Positions 9,119 through 17,366 of a stretch of DNA of 64,000 nucleotides are shown piece by piece. Each line of letters opens with the position of its first letter. Position 1 is the stretch's first letter. The position numbers were made by a program, and so were the translations under genes. The notes beneath the pieces were generated by a model. It saw only the letters and a program-made list of their open reading frames with translations, ran no database searches and was not told where the DNA came from. The DNA comes from Marinimicrobium locisalis (lineage in GTDB: Bacteria > Pseudomonadota > Gammaproteobacteria > Pseudomonadales > Cellvibrionaceae), in assembly GCF_039822625.1 (NCBI RefSeq), contig NZ_JBDLLG010000002.1, forward strand, positions 1-64,000. Direction: 5' to 3'.

Positions 9119-10015
9119 CTATCCCTTATAAAAATCCACGGGCAAGCCCTTTACATCGGTTTGGTAAATCAACAGATTCCCCGCTTCCGGTTCTTTCGCC
9201 CGTTGCTTCTCCGGCAGGTTCTCCGTCCCCGTGGTCACCAACAGCCAGGACAAATCCGGCCCGCCAAAGGCCACGCAAGTGGGCTGGCTGACCGGTACCT
9301 TCAGCTCCAGAAGCACTTCGCCCTCGGGCGAGTAGCAGACCACCTTCCCGCCCCCGAAGCGGGCGTTCCAGACATTGCCCTCGGCGTCCACACAGCTGCC
9401 GTCGTGGCCGGTCCCTTCCTCCGCCAGGGCGAATACCCTTCGGTTGCTGAAACTGCCACTATGGGGCTCGAAATCGTAGGCGTAATAAACCCCGCGACCG
9501 GAGTCGGACAGGTAAGCCGTTCGGCTGTCCGGGCTCCAACACAGGCCGTTGCAAATACCTAGGCCTTTGAGTTGGGGCTCAAGGGGGGTATCCCCCTTCC
9601 AGCAATACAGGGCACCCCCCTCATCATCCGCCAAGGGGTCGCCCTCTTCCACCATGGTGCCGGCCCAGAAGCGGCCCTGGCGGTCGACCTTGCCGTCGTT
9701 GAAGCGGTTGCCGGGCCGGTCAATTTCCGGCTGCGCCAACCAGTGACAGGCGCCGGTTTCCGGCGTGTAGAGGGCGAAGCCTTTGTCGAAGGCGGCCATC
9801 AGGGTTTGCGGGTGCGAGTTCTCCACAAACCCAAAGGTGGCCAACCGCTCGGGCGTGGGCCACTGAGTCAGGCCATGGCTTTCGGGGTGATAGCGGTACA
9901 GCCGGCGGCCGTGGATGTCGGTCCACCACAGGGCCTGCTGCCGGGGATGCCAAAGCACCCCCTCGCCCAATTCATTGGCTACCGGTAGGCTGGTTATCCA
10001 CTCGGGCTGTCGCAT
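9119..10015 (-). CDS. SMP-30/gluconolactonase family sugar lactonase
   Basis: 298-residue six-bladed beta-propeller hydrolase of the SMP-30/LRE family, which opens sugar lactones to aldonic acids in the cytoplasm. Expected divalent-metal ligands are visible: Glu in LGEGVLW near the N terminus, Asn in RFNDGKVD, Asn in GICNGLCWSPD and Asp in GHDGSCVD. Its start lies 4 bases after the sodium symporter stop, so the two are co-transcribed. With the upstream SDR dehydrogenase this makes a sugar dehydrogenase plus lactonase pair, the first two steps of an oxidative aldose pathway. The substrate is probably a pentose (xylono- or arabinono-lactone), inferred from the dehydrogenase similarity. Confidence 0.88.
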   Translation of the reverse strand: MRQPEWITSLPVANELGEGVLWHPRQQALWWTDIHGRRLYRYHPESHGLTQWPTPERLATFGFVENSHPQTLMAAFDKGFALYTPETGACHWLAQPEIDRPGNRFNDGKVDRQGRFWAGTMVEEGDPLADDEGGALYCWKGDTPLEPQLKGLGICNGLCWSPDSRTAYLSDSGRGVYYAYDFEPHSGSFSNRRVFALAEEGTGHDGSCVDAEGNVWNARFGGGKVVCYSPEGEVLLELKVPVSQPTCVAFGGPDLSWLLVTTGTENLPEKQRAKEPEAGNLLIYQTDVKGLPVDFYKG

Positions 10016-10019
10016 GGGA

Positions 10020-11594
10020 TTACCACCAAACGCTGTACAGGACGATCAGAATCAACACCACCCCGAGGCTCAAAATGTTAAAGCTGGTACGGGTGCCGAA
10101 GTCGATGTTATCCAGGTGAATGGCATTGCTCTGCTCCTTGGCGCCGCTGAGCAGGGTAATCCCCACCGCCAGCACCACACAGGCGATAAAGACGATACCC
10201 ACGCGGTCAATAAACGGCAAGCCGGGCCAGAATTTCCAAAACAGGGCCGACAGTACCACCGAGGCAATGGCCGCCACCAGGGCGGAGGTGGCGGTGGCGC
10301 GCTTCCAGAAGAAACCGAGCAGGAAGATGGTCACAATGCCCGGCGTAAAGAAGCCGGTAAACTCCTGAATAAACTGGAATGCCTGAGGGAAGTTACCCAA
10401 CAGCGGGCGGGCAATAATCACCGCAATCAACATGGCCAGGCAGGCGACGGAGCGGCCGATAACAACTTTCTTATGCTCCGAGGCATTCTGGTTGATCATC
10501 TTGCTGTAGATGTCCATGGTAAAAATGGTAGAAATACTGTTCACCATGGAACCCAGGGAGGATGCGATGGCCGCCACCAACGCCGCGAAGGTAATGCCGA
10601 GCAGCCCCTGGGGAACCAATTTCATCATTTCCGGGTAAGCCTGGTCCGGCTGGGCCAGGTCCGGCTTGAGCATGGCGGCGGCCATGCCGGGCAGCACCAC
10701 AATCAAGGGCATAAGGATTTTCAGGTAGGCGGCGAAGGCAATACCCTTCTGCGCTTCGGCCAGGTTCTTGGCGGCCAGGGTGCGCTGGGTGATGTACTGG
10801 TTAAAGCCCCAATAGGACAGGTTCATAATCCAGAGGCCGCCCACCAGCACGGAAATACCCGGCAGGCTGACATAGTGCGGGCTGCTCGGGTCCAGAATCA
10901 TATCGAACTTACCGGGAATCTCCGCCAGCATAATGGAGAAGCCCTGGAAGGCACCGGCGCCGCCGGCGTTTTCGGCAATCTGGTCCAGCGCCAAATAGGA
11001 CACCATCAAGCCACCGATGATCAGCAGCACCACTTGAATAATATCGGTCAGCGCCACGGCTTTCAGGCCACCGTAGATGGAGTAGCCGATGGAAAACACC
11101 GCCAGGAAGGCCAGCCCGTAGACCAAATCCAGCCCGGTGATGGCGTTGATCGCCAACGCGCCCAGCCAAAGGATGGAGGTCAGGTTGACGAAGGTATACA
11201 GCGCCAGCCAGAAGATGGCCATGACGGTGCGCACGCGGCTGTCATAGCGCTGCTCCAAAAACTGGGGCATGGTGCTGATGCCTTTTTCCAGGAAAATCGG
11301 CAGGAAGTATTTGCCGATAATGAGCAGGGTGACGGCGGCCATCCATTCGTAGGAGGCGATGCCCAGGCCGATGGCGAAGCCGGAGCCGGACATGCCGATA
11401 ATTTGCTCGGCGGAGATGTTGGCGGCAATGAGCGAGGCGCCGATGGCCCACCAGGGGAGGGATTTGCCCGCGAGGAAGTAGTCGGTAGAGTTTTTTTCAT
11501 GCCCGGCTTTTTCCCGGGAGACCCACCAGGCGATGCCGACGAGCAGCACGCAGTAGATGGCGAAGGTGGTGATATCAAGTGGTGACAAGCTCAT
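10020..11594 (-). CDS. Sodium:solute symporter (SSS family, SGLT-like sugar transporter)
   Basis: 524-residue inner-membrane transporter with about 14 hydrophobic helices and SSS/SGLT signatures: YFLAGKSLPWWAIGASL, ANISAEQIIGMSGSGF, GYSIYGGLKAVALTDIIQ and YWGFNQYITQRTLAAKN. The GGLxAV(W/A)xTD and NQ(Y/W)ITQR elements are typical of the sugar-transporting branch, so Na+-driven uptake of a monosaccharide is likely. I start at the ATG at 11594, which has GGAG six bases upstream, rather than the ATG four codons earlier. It precedes the lactonase by 4 bases and follows the SDR after a 427-base gap holding palindromic repeat copy A. Confidence 0.92.
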   Translation of the reverse strand: MSLSPLDITTFAIYCVLLVGIAWWVSREKAGHEKNSTDYFLAGKSLPWWAIGASLIAANISAEQIIGMSGSGFAIGLGIASYEWMAAVTLLIIGKYFLPIFLEKGISTMPQFLEQRYDSRVRTVMAIFWLALYTFVNLTSILWLGALAINAITGLDLVYGLAFLAVFSIGYSIYGGLKAVALTDIIQVVLLIIGGLMVSYLALDQIAENAGGAGAFQGFSIMLAEIPGKFDMILDPSSPHYVSLPGISVLVGGLWIMNLSYWGFNQYITQRTLAAKNLAEAQKGIAFAAYLKILMPLIVVLPGMAAAMLKPDLAQPDQAYPEMMKLVPQGLLGITFAALVAAIASSLGSMVNSISTIFTMDIYSKMINQNASEHKKVVIGRSVACLAMLIAVIIARPLLGNFPQAFQFIQEFTGFFTPGIVTIFLLGFFWKRATATSALVAAIASVVLSALFWKFWPGLPFIDRVGIVFIACVVLAVGITLLSGAKEQSNAIHLDNIDFGTRTSFNILSLGVVLILIVLYSVWW

Positions 11595-11840
11595 GTTGCG
11601 CTCCATGTTATGTGGTTATTGTCCGGCGGGTATGCTTGGGCGCCCTTTCTTCGCCCCTCGGTCTGTGTTGTTTGTTAAGTGGTGTCCGAGTGTCTATTGC
11701 CGATAGTGCACGGTTCCCGCCGGGGTTTTTGGCGGGCCTATTATGCGTAGAATTGGGTGGCACTGCGAGTGCCGATAGTGGGTTTTGAGGTGGGAAAAGT
11801 GGGACGTCGGGGTTTGTTGGGGCTTACTGTCCGGTCCGCT

Positions 11841-11936
11841 GTGAGGTGCACTGTTCCCGGACACGCCGGTAAATACCTCCCTGTAGGCTCGAATCGCGTG
11901 TCCCGCGCTCCACGGTCCGGGAACAGTGCACCTCAC
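11841..11936. repeat. Long palindromic repeat, copy A
   Basis: A perfect 21-base inverted repeat (11841-11861 with 11916-11936) encloses a 54-base core that includes CACGCCGGTAAATAC, GGCTCGAATCGCG and CGCTCCACGG. The same core occurs in copies B (15799-15960) and C (17198-17300), while the arms differ in sequence yet stay complementary. It occupies the 427-base gap between the SDR and the symporter. The rest of that gap holds a small hairpin (GGCACT..AGTGCC near 11758) and nothing else I recognise. Confidence 0.85.
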
Positions 11937-12021
11937 ATCGGCCCTCAGTGCCAATAGCAACAGTGGCGGTCGAGCAGCTCCCTACTCAATGGCCGGACGT
12001 GAATACAACCACGAAATCTGA

Positions 12022-12792
12022 TTAAAGCCGTCCGCCATCAATCACAAATTTCTGCCCGGTGATCATGCGAGCGTCATCGGAGGCGAGGAAAAGCGTCAAC
12101 TTGGCCACATCTTCGGGGAGAATGCGCTCTTTGAGGCAAACCTGATCCATCCACCATGCCTCCGCCTCCGGCGTGAGCCACTTGTTCAACTGCCGCTCAG
12201 TAATCACCCACCCGGGCACAATCGCATTCACCCGGATCTTATCCGTGCCGTAATCCCGCGCCAGTGACTTCGTCAGGCCCAGCAATGCCGCCTTCGCCGT
12301 GTTGTAGCTGGGCAGCTTGCTCGGGCCGAACAGCGCATTGATCGAACTAAAGTTGATGATCACACCACCCCCCTGGCGGGCCATTAGTGGCTGAACCGTC
12401 TGGGCGGCAAAAAACGCCGGATGCAGGTTGACCGCCAAGCTGTTGTACCAGGCTTGCTCGGACAGATAGCGGGGGTCGTAGCGCTGGTCGTTGGCGACGT
12501 TGTTGATCAACGCCGTGAAATCGCCGCAGGTCTCCGCCAGGGAGCGGATGGCCGCGCGCAATTCATCGATTCGGGTCACATCACAGGGCCTAAACACCGC
12601 CTTACAGTCATACCGGGCCTGCACCCGCTCGACCAACTCGTGGCCGGCCTCTTCATTGATATCCACAAATGCCACGGTGCTGCCCTGGGAGGCGAAGGCC
12701 TCCACCAAGCAGGCGCCGATGCCGGTCGCCCCGCCGGTGATAAGCACCGAGCGGTGAGCGAGGCTGGCATAATGGGTGTAGTCTGCGTTCAT
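12022..12792 (-). CDS. SDR-family sugar 1-dehydrogenase (D-xylose/L-arabinose dehydrogenase-like)
   Basis: 256-residue classical short-chain dehydrogenase. The cofactor-binding TGGATGIG is near residue 20, NNVAN replaces the usual NNAG, the catalytic serine lies in INFSSINALFG, and YNTAK supplies Tyr and Lys. The C-terminal half (RQLNKWLTPEAEAWWM, CLKERILPEDVAKLTLFLA) closely resembles the Caulobacter-type NAD-dependent xylose dehydrogenase, as I recall that family. It would oxidise an aldopentose to its lactone, the substrate for the downstream lactonase. I use the ATG at 12792; the frame runs 38 codons further upstream without a family match. The ribosome-binding site is weak. Confidence 0.85.
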   Translation of the reverse strand: MNADYTHYASLAHRSVLITGGATGIGACLVEAFASQGSTVAFVDINEEAGHELVERVQARYDCKAVFRPCDVTRIDELRAAIRSLAETCGDFTALINNVANDQRYDPRYLSEQAWYNSLAVNLHPAFFAAQTVQPLMARQGGGVIINFSSINALFGPSKLPSYNTAKAALLGLTKSLARDYGTDKIRVNAIVPGWVITERQLNKWLTPEAEAWWMDQVCLKERILPEDVAKLTLFLASDDARMITGQKFVIDGGRL

Positions 12793-13019
12793 ATCAATGC
12801 GATTTCCGGTCCACCTGGTCGCCGATGGCGCCTTGCGAAAGTTCAGGGCGAATGATTGCGTTATTGTAGCACTCACCCTGGCCGATCTGATCCCCCAGTG
12901 TGGCACCTGAAACGGTCATCCCGCCAGTGTACAAGCCCCGGCCCCGCCGGCTCATCATCGCCGATGGGGCGCCGAAGCTTCCTGGAGTAGACATAGAGAA
13001 AACTCGAATCAAGCCGAAT

Positions 13020-13745
13020 TCAGGCCATCGCCGCCTGCCGGGCCTCCAGGGAGGCGTCGATCAGTGTGAGCGCCTCTTCAAGTAACGCCCCCACCGCCTT
13101 TCGCGCACCCTCGCCATCCCCCGCGGCGATGGCTTCGTACACGGCGCGGTGGTCGGCCTCACTGGCCACTTCCACGCCCTTGAGCTGGTTGGTGGAGGCG
13201 ATACTCACCCGCAGTGCGGTCTGAATAAAGCTGCGCAATTGAATAAAGAAGCGGTTTTCGCTGGCGAGCAAGACCGAGGTATGGAAGGCGATGTCCGCCT
13301 CCAGCGGGTCATCATTGCCCTGTTCCGCCGCTTCCATGCGTAACAGGGCCTTTTCAATGCCGGCGATACACTCCCGGTTTTGCTTGCGAGCGGCGAGAAT
13401 CGCGGCTTCGGGCTCAATCCCCATGCGCAGCTCGGTGAACTCGCGCAGCAGCGCCAGGGAGGGCCGGCTGCTCAGGGTCCACTCCAGCACGTCTTCATCG
13501 AACATGTTCCAGCGATTGTTGGGCTGAACCCGAATGCCCTGACGCGGGCGGGAGGAAATCAGCCCCTTGGCGGTCAGCATTTTTACCGCCTCGCGAATAA
13601 CGCTGCGGCTGATGTCGAACGCTTCGCACAGTTCGGCTTCAGTGGGCAAGGGGTCGTTAATGCCGTATTCCCCACGCACGATCGCCGCTCCCAACTGGTA
13701 GGTAACCTGATGGGTCAGGTTGCGACCACCCTCTAGTCTGCTCAT
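13020..13745 (-). CDS. GntR-family transcriptional regulator, FadR/FCD subfamily
   Basis: 241-residue regulator. The N-terminal winged helix-turn-helix has GntR signatures (LPTEAELCEAFDISRSVIREA, then LTAKGLISSRPRQGIRV). The all-helical FCD domain (about 95-235) carries the metal/ligand residues D-x(3)-H in LEADIAFHTSVL and a later His in EADHRAVYEAI. FCD regulators commonly sense sugar acids. It lies 227 bases upstream of, and in the same direction as, the sugar dehydrogenase, so it is probably the local repressor of the sugar-oxidation genes. Start chosen at the ATG at 13745 (MSRLEGGRNLTHQV); the ORF extends 22 codons upstream. No clear operator was identified. Confidence 0.87.
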   Translation of the reverse strand: MSRLEGGRNLTHQVTYQLGAAIVRGEYGINDPLPTEAELCEAFDISRSVIREAVKMLTAKGLISSRPRQGIRVQPNNRWNMFDEDVLEWTLSSRPSLALLREFTELRMGIEPEAAILAARKQNRECIAGIEKALLRMEAAEQGNDDPLEADIAFHTSVLLASENRFFIQLRSFIQTALRVSIASTNQLKGVEVASEADHRAVYEAIAAGDGEGARKAVGALLEEALTLIDASLEARQAAMA

Positions 13746-13863
13746 TGCATTGCTCGCGATGGTAGGAGTGTTCGTAATCACCGGCGGGGCTGGCCGGCGG
13801 ACCGAGCCCACCTTAACAACCCCGCTATATATGCTATTTATCTTACCTCAAAGAATGGGGCAA

Positions 13864-14703
13864 TTACGCGCCTTTTTTGGTGTTCAGCGTTCGTCGCATA
13901 GAGGTAATCACGGGCATAACCTCGGGCCGAACCTGACGCCAGAGGTAAAAGGATTCCGCCGCCTGCCCCACCAGCATGCCCAAGCCGTCGGCCAGGTGTC
14001 TGGCCCCGTGGGCCTCGGCCCAGACCAAAAAGGGGGTGGGTTCGGCCGCGTACATCATGTCGTAACAGGCGGCGCCTTGGGCGAGTAGGTTCTCGGGCAG
14101 CGGCGGTAGCTCCCCCGCGAGGCTGGCGGAGGTGCCGTTAATCACCAGGTCAAACGGGGCTTTCTGGTCCAGATTCTCGTAACCCACCGGCTCGATGACA
14201 CCCAGGTCGGCAAAGCCCTTGGCCAGTTGCTCCGCTTTGTGCACGGTGCGGTTGGCGATGGTGACCGATGCCGGCTGCTGCTCCATCAGCGGCTGCAGCA
14301 CGCCCCGCACCGCCCCGCCGGCCCCGAGCAATAGCACCCGCCTGCCGGCGATCTCCCAGCCCAGGTTGTGCATGTCATTGACCATGCCAATGCCGTCGGT
14401 ATTGTCCCCCAGCAGGGTGCCGTCGGGTTGTTTGGCCAGGGTGTTGACGGCGCCGGCGCGGCGGGCCCTCGGGGTCAGCCGGGCGGCGTAGCCGTAGGCG
14501 TCCACCTTGAAGGGGACGGTGACGTTCAGGCCTTTGCCGCCGTTCTCAAAGAAGGCTTCGGCGGCCTGCTCGAACTCACCGTCGTTGACTTGCTGCTTGG
14601 TGTAGGCCAACGCCTGGCCGGTTTGCTCCGCGAACTGGCGATGAATATAGGGGGATTTGCTGTGAGCAATGGGGTTGCCAAACACGGCATAAGAATCTGT
14701 CAT
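13864..14703 (-). CDS. aroE: Shikimate dehydrogenase AroE
   Basis: 279-residue NADP-dependent enzyme reducing 3-dehydroshikimate to shikimate in aromatic amino-acid synthesis. The substrate domain has FGNPIAHSKSP and the catalytic Lys in NVTVPFK. GDNTDGIG carries the second catalytic residue, GAGGAVRG binds the dinucleotide and NRTxxKAE matches the NADP-selecting loop. DGLGMLVGQAAESFYLW is the C-terminal signature. The start lies 18 bases after the hemF stop, so hemF-aroE is an operon, an arrangement also seen in pseudomonads. Confidence 0.96.
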   Translation of the reverse strand: MTDSYAVFGNPIAHSKSPYIHRQFAEQTGQALAYTKQQVNDGEFEQAAEAFFENGGKGLNVTVPFKVDAYGYAARLTPRARRAGAVNTLAKQPDGTLLGDNTDGIGMVNDMHNLGWEIAGRRVLLLGAGGAVRGVLQPLMEQQPASVTIANRTVHKAEQLAKGFADLGVIEPVGYENLDQKAPFDLVINGTSASLAGELPPLPENLLAQGAACYDMMYAAEPTPFLVWAEAHGARHLADGLGMLVGQAAESFYLWRQVRPEVMPVITSMRRTLNTKKGA

Positions 14704-14721
14704 AAAACCATCCAGATATTG

Positions 14722-15642
14722 TTATTCGATCCAGTCCCGGGGTTGCAGGTAGTGCTCAGTGAGCGCCGCCTCTGGGCTGCCCGGCTCCGGATGCCAGTCG
14801 TAGTCCCAGCGCACCAGCGGCGGCAGGGACATCAGAATGGACTCGGTGCGCCCACCGGTCTGTAATCCGAAGAGCGTGCCGCGATCATACACCAAATTGA
14901 ATTCGACATAACGACCGCGCCGGTAGAGCTGGAAGTTGCGCTCCCGTTCACTGTAGTCGGTGCCTTTGCGCCGTGCCAGAATCGGGCGGTAGGCGGGTAC
15001 GTAGCTGTCGCCCACCGCGCGCATCAGCGCGAAGCTGCGCTCAAACCCCAGTTCGTTGAAGTCGTCGAAGAACAGGCCGCCCACGCCCCGGGGCTCCTGG
15101 CGGTGTTTGAGGTAGAAGTAGTCGTCGCACCATTGTTTGAAGAAGGGGTAGATGTTGTCGCCAAAGGGGGCGCAGACGTCCCGGGCGGTGCGGTGCCAGT
15201 GGCGGCAGTCCTCTTCGTTGCCGTAGAAGGGGGTAAGGTCGTAGCCGCCGCCGAACCACCAGACGGGGTCGGCGTCTGGCTTTTCGGCAATGAAGAAGCG
15301 CACGTTGGCGTGGCTGGTGGGGGCGTGGGGGTTGTTGGGGTGGATAACGAGCGATACGCCCATGGCTTCGAACGAGCGCCCGGCCAGCTCTGGGCGGTGA
15401 GCGGTGGCGGAGGCGGGCATTTGTTCGCCGAAGACGTGGGAGAAGTTGACGCCGCCTTTTTCGATGGCGGCCCCTTCGGTGAGTACCCGGGAGCGGCCTC
15501 CGCCGCCTTGTTCTCTGTCCCAGGCATCTTCGATGAATTCGGCGCTGCCGTCTTCTTCTTGGAGTTGTTGGCAGATGTGGTCTTGTAGGCTGAGGAGGTA
15601 GTCTTTGACGGCCTGTTTGTCGGCTTGGGTGTCTTGTGACAT
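14722..15642 (-). CDS. hemF: Oxygen-dependent coproporphyrinogen III oxidase HemF
   Basis: 306-residue aerobic coproporphyrinogen III oxidase, a cytoplasmic haem-biosynthesis enzyme. Family signatures include GGVNFSHVFGEQMP, MGVSLVIHPNNPHAPTSHAN, WWFGGGYDLTPFYG, GVGGLFFDDFNE and the C-terminal GGRTESILMSLPP. I use the ATG at 15642, preceded by GAGGA, instead of the ATG 32 codons upstream. It is the first gene of the hemF-aroE operon. Its presence indicates an oxygen-using lifestyle. Confidence 0.96.
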   Translation of the reverse strand: MSQDTQADKQAVKDYLLSLQDHICQQLQEEDGSAEFIEDAWDREQGGGGRSRVLTEGAAIEKGGVNFSHVFGEQMPASATAHRPELAGRSFEAMGVSLVIHPNNPHAPTSHANVRFFIAEKPDADPVWWFGGGYDLTPFYGNEEDCRHWHRTARDVCAPFGDNIYPFFKQWCDDYFYLKHRQEPRGVGGLFFDDFNELGFERSFALMRAVGDSYVPAYRPILARRKGTDYSERERNFQLYRRGRYVEFNLVYDRGTLFGLQTGGRTESILMSLPPLVRWDYDWHPEPGSPEAALTEHYLQPRDWIE

Positions 15643-15798
15643 GCTGGCTCCTCTGGGTTTCGCCGCTGGGGTTATGCAAAGGTGGGTATTGTACCCGCCC
15701 TGGGTAGATGAGGCGAAATTCATAGAGCTATGATCCAATTTCCGTTATGGTCGAATCATACTTATTTACTGTTTTTAAGTGGTTACAGCATTGAGCCC

Positions 15799-15960
15799 GG
15801 TTCGCGGTGGGGCACACCCTCTCAAGACACGCCGTAAATACGTGACGTGAAGGGACTCACTAATGCCGCGATGGCATGGATGCCAGGGAGCGGCCCCTGT
15901 AGGCTCGAATCGCGGGTCCACCGCTCCACGGTCTCGATAGGGTGTACCCCACCGCGAACC
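15799..15960. repeat. Long palindromic repeat, copy B (expanded core)
   Basis: The 29-base arms 15799-15827 and 15932-15960 pair with three mismatches. The core starts CACGCCGTAAATACG and ends GGCTCGAATCGCG..CGCTCCACGG as in copies A and C, but about 50 extra bases are inserted between the two halves, including a small hairpin (GCCGCGATGGC-type). It fills the divergent gap between hemF and the Gfo/Idh gene. The remaining sequence of this 435-base gap holds the hairpin at 15983-16030 and nothing else I recognise. Confidence 0.8.
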
Positions 15961-15982
15961 TCAGTGCAACAAGTGCAGTTTC

Positions 15983-16030
15983 GTAGGGTTGGTAAGCTCG
16001 CGAAGCGAGCGCCACCTACCAAACCCAACT
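15983..16030. repeat. REP-like compound hairpin upstream of the Gfo/Idh gene
   Basis: Inner arms GCTCGC and GCGAGC are separated by three bases. Outer arms GGGTTGGT and ACCAAACCC pair with one bulge. The structure lies about 50 bases before the Gfo/Idh start. It resembles the GTAGGGTTGG..CCAACCC class of intergenic repeats common in proteobacteria; no T-run follows. Confidence 0.5.
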
Positions 16031-16077
16031 CAAATAGAACCACTTAACGCCATCCATCAAACCCGGAGGCCACAACC

Positions 16078-17181
16078 ATGCCTACCCCGCACTTCAACCG
16101 CCGTCGTTTTCTCCAAGCCATGGGCGCCTCTACCGCCCTACTCTCTTCCGGCTGGGCCCCTCACGTGATCGGCAAGCCGCCGCGCAAGCTTGGCGTGGCG
16201 CTGCTCGGACTCGGAAATTATGCCTCCGGGCAGCTGGCGCCCGGATTGCAGATGACGCAGTACTGTGAGCTGCGCGGGATTGTCACCGGCAGCCCGGAGA
16301 AGATTCCCCAGTGGCAAGAAAAGTACGGCATCAAGGATGCCAATGTGTATAACTATGAAAACCTGCACACGATTGCGGATAACCCGGATATTGATGTGGT
16401 GTATGTGGTGACGCCGACGTCCTTGCATAAGAAGTTTTCGGTAATTGCGGCCAATGCCGGGAAGCATGTGTGGTGTGAGAAGCCGATGGCGATGGATGAG
16501 GCGGAGTGTCAGGCGATTATTGATGCCTGTAATAAGAATAAGGTGAAGTTGAGTATTGGTTACCGGATGCAGCATGAGCCGAATACGCAGACGGTGATGC
16601 GTTTTGCCGAGGAGAAGCCGTTTGGGCCGATTGAGAAGGTGGAGTCGATTGCGGCTTATTCGGGTGGCGAGAATCGCTCGCAGGATAATTGGCGCATGCA
16701 GAAGGCGATGGGCGGCGGCGCGCTTTATGATATGGGGGTTTATCCCATTAATGGGTCGCGTTATGCGATGGGGATTGAGCCGGTTGCCGTCAGCGGTCGG
16801 CATGAGGTGACGCATCCAGAGGTGTTTACGGAGGTGGATTCGACGACGCACTTTCAGTTGGAGTTTCCTAACGGTGCCATGGCGGATTGCATGACGAGTT
16901 TTGTGAAGCCGGGGAATAAGTTGGATGTAACCTGTGAGGATGGTTGGTATTACTTGCGGCCTATGTCGAGTTATACGGGTGTGCAGGGTGAGACGAGTGA
17001 TGGCCGAAAGTTGGATAAGCCGATTGCGGATCAGCAGGCGCAGCAGATGGATGATGATGCCTTGGCGATTTTGCAGGATAAGCCGGTGATGGTGCCGGGC
17101 GAGGAAGGTCTACGGGATATTCATATTGTGCAGTCGATTTTTAAGTCCGCTTCTGAAAATGGAAAGCGGATCGAACTGTAG
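16078..17181 (+). CDS. Tat-exported Gfo/Idh/MocA family oxidoreductase
   Basis: 367-residue NAD(P)-dependent sugar oxidoreductase with a twin-arginine signal (FNRRRFLQAMG, then a hydrophobic stretch), so it is folded with cofactor before export to the periplasm. The Rossmann motif follows as GVALLGLGNYASGQL. The family signature CEKPMA is present, and the (beta/alpha) C-terminal domain includes GGGALYDMGVYPIN with the expected active-site region. Glucose-fructose oxidoreductase and glycoside-3-oxidoreductases are the closest functional analogues. The start has GGAGG nine bases upstream. The convergent neighbour encodes a DUF1080 (3-keto-glycoside hydrolase) lipoprotein, which suggests that this enzyme oxidises glycosides at C3; that is an inference. 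Confidence 0.88.
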   Translation: MPTPHFNRRRFLQAMGASTALLSSGWAPHVIGKPPRKLGVALLGLGNYASGQLAPGLQMTQYCELRGIVTGSPEKIPQWQEKYGIKDANVYNYENLHTIADNPDIDVVYVVTPTSLHKKFSVIAANAGKHVWCEKPMAMDEAECQAIIDACNKNKVKLSIGYRMQHEPNTQTVMRFAEEKPFGPIEKVESIAAYSGGENRSQDNWRMQKAMGGGALYDMGVYPINGSRYAMGIEPVAVSGRHEVTHPEVFTEVDSTTHFQLEFPNGAMADCMTSFVKPGNKLDVTCEDGWYYLRPMSSYTGVQGETSDGRKLDKPIADQQAQQMDDDALAILQDKPVMVPGEEGLRDIHIVQSIFKSASENGKRIEL

Positions 17182-17197
17182 GGCATCGCGAACGGTT

Positions 17198-17300
17198 GGG
17201 AGTGGGGTGTACCGTTCCAAGACACGCCGTAAACCCATCCATGGGGGCTCGAATCGCGAGTCCCTCGCTCCACGGTCTTGGAACGGTACACCCCACTCCC
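17198..17300. repeat. Long palindromic repeat, copy C
   Basis: A perfect 25-base inverted repeat (17198-17222 with 17276-17300) encloses a 53-base core with CACGCCGTAAACCC, GGCTCGAATCGCG and CGCTCCACGG. It lies in the convergent gap between the Gfo/Idh gene and the DUF1080 gene, where it could end transcripts from both sides, although copies A and B are not placed like terminators. The flank CCTCAGTGCCAA after the right arm is also shared with copies A and B in slightly varied form. Confidence 0.87.
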
Positions 17301-17326
17301 GCCCTCAGTGCCAACAGCAGACGTAG

Positions 17327-17354
17327 GGCGGATAAGGCGCAAGCCGCATCCGCC
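17327..17354. repeat. REP/BIME-type hairpin beside palindromic repeat C
   Basis: Arms GGCGGAT and ATCCGCC flank a smaller GGC..GCC pairing, giving the familiar GGCGGATAAGGCGCAAGCCG class of proteobacterial intergenic repeat. It lies just after the stop of the convergent DUF1080 gene (17367). Confidence 0.5.
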
Positions 17355-17366
17355 ACTCCCAAAACG

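Noticed and set aside
9915..11585. 556-residue open frame on the + strand across the symporter gene
   Set aside because: Antisense shadow: the minus-strand frame encodes a complete SSS transporter, and the + translation is low-complexity His/Gln/Gly-rich with no domain.
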